Below, in pieces: positions 61,704-64,000 of a stretch of DNA of 64,000 nucleotides. Each line of letters begins with the position of its first letter. Position 1 is the stretch's first letter. The notes under the pieces were generated by a model. That model worked only from the letters and a program-made list of their open reading frames with translations, had not been told where the DNA came from and made no database searches. Made by a program: the position numbers and the translations under genes. Source of the stretch: VXPQ01 sp965116435 (GTDB taxonomy: Bacteria > Bacteroidota > Rhodothermia > Rhodothermales > VXPQ01). The DNA lies in contig OZ220686.1 of assembly GCA_965116435.1 (NCBI GenBank), positions 496,001 to 560,000 of the forward strand, in the 5' to 3' direction.

Positions 61704-63656
61704 ATGGCCCTCCTCCTTGCTTTTCTGATACAGACCGCCAGCCCGCCTGCGGACACGACCGAAACCGCCGCGGTCATCGAAACCGCGCTGGACATGCTGG
61801 AAAACGATGCGGAAGATTCCGCCTCGCTGCAGGAAACGATCGAACAGGCCGTGCATCGGAAAGTCCGGCTGGAAACCGCCTCGGCGGAAGCGTTGCGCTC
61901 CATCCCCGGCATATCCGAACGGACCGTGCAGCGCCTGCTGGCCTGGCGCGCCGGCGGAGGCGATCTGAGCGGGCCGGAATCCCTGTTGCGCGCCGGGCTG
62001 GACGAACGCACCGCAGGCATGCTCCTTCCGTTCGTCGCGTTTGGGCGCCCCGAACCCCGGGCGGGCCCGCGCCTCCGCATGCATATGGTGCAACGCTGGC
62101 AACGGCGGCTGGACCTCGGGAAAGGGTACCGGGAGGACCCGCCCTCCGGCTACCTCGGCTCTCCCGACGCCATGCAATGGCGCCTCGGCATACGCCTCGG
62201 AGACCATATCGCCGCCGGCGTTACACTCGACAAAGACGCCGGGGAACCCCTCCGATGGCGTCCCGAAGCCCGGCAATTCGGGGCCGATTTTACGTCTTTC
62301 TACCTGCTTGCGGACCAGCGCGGCCCTTTCGAGCGAATCACGGCCGGCCAATACACCGTGCAGGCGGGCGAAGGCCTTGTGGCGGGGCAAGGCTCGGCGG
62401 GGCTTTCGTCGTTGCGCGTATCCTCCTCGGATCGCGTCCTGCGGCCCCATGCTTCCTCGCGGGAATATTCCTATTTCAACGGCCTCGCCGTCCAGTCGAA
62501 ACCGCTGTACGGCGTAGCGCTCACCGGCTTTGTCTCGCAACTTTCGCTGGACGCCCGGGTGGATACGGCCCTGAACGCATGGCGCCCGATCTACACCGGC
62601 TATCACCGTACGCAAACCGAATACGAACGCCGAAAACAGGCCCGCGAACGGGCGGCGGGCGGGGTCGCCGTGGTCCGGCGGGGTTCCGTATACGGCGGCG
62701 CCTTGTTCTTCCATACGCAGCAGACGCTGAACGTTTCCCGGACTACGCAAGCCTGGTCGGTATTCGGAGGATGGGCCCGGTCCCGCTGGGAAGGCTCGTT
62801 CGAATGGGTCCCCGAACAAGGGCACCGGTCCGCCACCGTCTCGCTGGCCCCGCTCGACAATGCTTCCGTACATATCCGGACGCGACGCACCCGGGAACAA
62901 GGGCTGCAGGACCTGCGACCGCACACTCGCATCGGCGTGAATTCCCGAGGAGAAAGCTACGACTATGCCGAATGGCTCGCCGAAACCCGCTTCCGGCCCT
63001 TCCCGTCGTGGACCGCCGTCCTGCAAGTCCGGGACCGAAAACGCCCGCTGGACCCGTTGCCCCATGCCCGCAGCCGGCTCGTCGCAGGCATCGTCGAATA
63101 CCGACGCTGGCGCTGGCTGACCTTGCATGTGCGGGCCCGGACCCAGACATTCGACACGGCAAGCCAATGCCGGGACGGGCGTTTGCTGCTCCCCTGTCCT
63201 GCCGCCGAACAGCGGCAATCCCTGCGGATACAGGTCGAATACCGGCACAGCGCCGCCCTCCGCTCCAGAACCCGCCTGGAAATCGTCCGGGCCGAAGCGG
63301 AAGAAAAGGCCGAAGGCGTCCTGCTGTATCAGGATTTTCGGTGGAAACCCTGGCGATTCATGCAGCTGGATATGCGGTACGCCCTGTTCGATGCGACAGA
63401 CGCCTCGGCCCGGGTGTACATGTTCGAAAACGATGTGCTGTACGGATTCGGCGTGCCGTCTTTCAACGGACGCGGCCAGCGATGGTACGTGTTGGCGCGG
63501 ATGCAGCTCTCGCGGCGCGTCATGCTGCAATGGAAGCTGGGCGTCACGCGCTATGAAGACGTACGCTCCACGGGGTCGGGACGCAACGAAACCCCGGGAA
63601 ACCGCATCCGGGAAACAAAAGTCCTCCTGCAATGGCGGTTCGGGTACGACCGGTAG
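61704..63656 (+). CDS. Helix-hairpin-helix plus outer-membrane beta-barrel protein
   Basis: This 650-aa protein has a short hydrophobic N-terminus (MALLLAFLIQTASPP) that may be a signal peptide. Residues 35-115 hold ComEA-type helix-hairpin-helix units (ASAEALRSIPGISERTVQRL). From about residue 120 to the end the sequence is beta-strand rich with repeated aromatic/arginine edges and ends WRFGYDR, consistent with a barrel. Such HhH-barrel proteins are common in this phylum and have no settled function; DNA or peptidoglycan contact is a guess. It is co-directional with the PorV/PorQ-like gene, 106 bp downstream, and convergent with recQ (7-bp gap). Confidence 0.7.
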   Translation: MALLLAFLIQTASPPADTTETAAVIETALDMLENDAEDSASLQETIEQAVHRKVRLETASAEALRSIPGISERTVQRLLAWRAGGGDLSGPESLLRAGLDERTAGMLLPFVAFGRPEPRAGPRLRMHMVQRWQRRLDLGKGYREDPPSGYLGSPDAMQWRLGIRLGDHIAAGVTLDKDAGEPLRWRPEARQFGADFTSFYLLADQRGPFERITAGQYTVQAGEGLVAGQGSAGLSSLRVSSSDRVLRPHASSREYSYFNGLAVQSKPLYGVALTGFVSQLSLDARVDTALNAWRPIYTGYHRTQTEYERRKQARERAAGGVAVVRRGSVYGGALFFHTQQTLNVSRTTQAWSVFGGWARSRWEGSFEWVPEQGHRSATVSLAPLDNASVHIRTRRTREQGLQDLRPHTRIGVNSRGESYDYAEWLAETRFRPFPSWTAVLQVRDRKRPLDPLPHARSRLVAGIVEYRRWRWLTLHVRARTQTFDTASQCRDGRLLLPCPAAEQRQSLRIQVEYRHSAALRSRTRLEIVRAEAEEKAEGVLLYQDFRWKPWRFMQLDMRYALFDATDASARVYMFENDVLYGFGVPSFNGRGQRWYVLARMQLSRRVMLQWKLGVTRYEDVRSTGSGRNETPGNRIRETKVLLQWRFGYDR

Positions 63657-63663
63657 CGCGGCT

Positions 63664-64000
63664 TCACGACCCCGGCGCCGACCCCTCGTCGTGCGCCGTG
63701 ATCACGGCAAGAAAATCTTCCCCGTAGCGGCGCAGTTTCGTATCCCCCACGCCGGGGATTTTCGAGAAATCGTCGGGGGTGCGGGGACGCCGCGCAATCA
63801 TTTCGCGCAGGGTGGCGTCGTGAAAAATCACGTAGGGCGGGACCCCTTGCTCGGAGGCCAGCTCGGTGCGCCGCTTGCGCAACGCCTCCCAGAGCGCGTC
63901 GTCCCAAGTGGCCGGATCGGGGGGCGGCGCCGGCTCCCCGCGCCGTCGGCGGGCCTTTTCCGCCTTGGGACGAACGTCGCGGCGCATCAGCACCTCCACG
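63664..64000 (-). CDS. recQ: ATP-dependent DNA helicase RecQ, C-terminal HRDC part (5' end outside window)
   Basis: About 112 codons of the 3' end are visible. An Arg/Lys-rich linker (KAEKARRRRGEPAPPPDP) leads into an HRDC domain: WDDALWEALRKRRTELASEQ, then GVPPYVIFHDATLREMIARR and FSKIPGVGDTKLRRYGEDFL. This is the standard C-terminus of bacterial RecQ, which unwinds recombination intermediates; the helicase and RQC domains must lie beyond base 64000. An HRDC-only protein or RNase D cannot be ruled out from this fragment, but the VPPYVIFHDATL form favours RecQ. Confidence 0.8.
   Translation of the reverse strand, partial: VEVLMRRDVRPKAEKARRRRGEPAPPPDPATWDDALWEALRKRRTELASEQGVPPYVIFHDATLREMIARRPRTPDDFSKIPGVGDTKLRRYGEDFLAVITAHDEGSAPGS

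Overview
The window reads as a GC-rich chromosomal segment from a member of the Bacteroidota/Rhodothermota assemblage. The evidence is a PorD-like (DUF4835) protein, a PorV/PorQ-like outer-membrane protein, a secreted protein with a type IX sorting-type C-terminus, paired S46 dipeptidyl-peptidase lipoproteins, Tat-exported Gfo/Idh/MocA oxidoreductases of the kind common in that group, and mostly weak Shine-Dalgarno sites. The species cannot be named from sequence alone. Almost all genes are housekeeping or biosynthetic and lie on the minus strand in long, tightly spaced runs. Very long antisense frames exist but are GC-driven shadows.

Layout. 1-3.7 kb: a sugar/ester catabolism patch (partial secreted esterase, Tat-signal Gfo/Idh/MocA oxidoreductase, FAH-family hydrolase/dehydratase) with a 0.5-kb divergent spacer that carries inverted copies of a dispersed promoter-like repeat. 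3.7-8.0 kb: parC-parE (topoisomerase IV) overlapping by ATGA. 8.0-12.5 kb: the only accessory-looking stretch. It has a 1.1-kb repeat-rich noncoding block (G-run cluster, four GCAATAACGGA boxes, 46-bp imperfect tandem repeat), an AlbA_2/HATPase protein bracketed by an 87-bp direct repeat, a HEPN-MNT toxin-antitoxin pair whose MNT tail looks like the start of an hsdS gene, and a truncated IS3-family element. I read it as the remains of a type I restriction-modification-associated island. 12.5-16.7 kb: gpsA-plsY (phospholipid precursors) and two tandem trans-sulfuration PLP enzymes. 16.7-22.1 kb: a secreted T9SS-type protein, purM, a squalene/phytoene-synthase-like protein with eroded Asp motifs, thrC and thrB.

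22.2-38.1 kb: one co-directional cluster ilvB-ilvN-ilvC-leuB-leuA-leuC-leuD-cimA-gltB-gltD (then thrB-thrC). It joins branched-chain amino-acid synthesis (valine and leucine, with a citramalate route to isoleucine) to glutamate synthase, which supplies the amino donor, and to threonine synthesis. Neither ilvA nor ilvD is in the window. A 44-codon frame ending in a Val/Leu/Ile-rich stretch just upstream of ilvB is a candidate attenuation leader peptide. 39-45.8 kb: a TorF-like outer-membrane protein with a convincing terminator, a DUF2064 transferase, a cysteine desulfurase, a Tat-exported oxidoreductase plus sugar isomerase pair, and murA.

45.9-59.1 kb: a minus-strand run of two S46 peptidases, mutS, purD, an NHL-repeat protein, an 1173-residue outer-membrane protein with SprA-like features, and murA. 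59.3-64 kb: tRNA-Leu(UAG), a PorD-like protein, a PorV/PorQ-like protein, a helix-hairpin-helix plus beta-barrel protein, and the C-terminal HRDC end of recQ cut by the window edge.

No rRNA, CRISPR array, prophage or replication origin was seen. The points most worth following are the repeats that recur in front of gene starts, the accessory island at 8-12.5 kb, and the ilvB leader frame.
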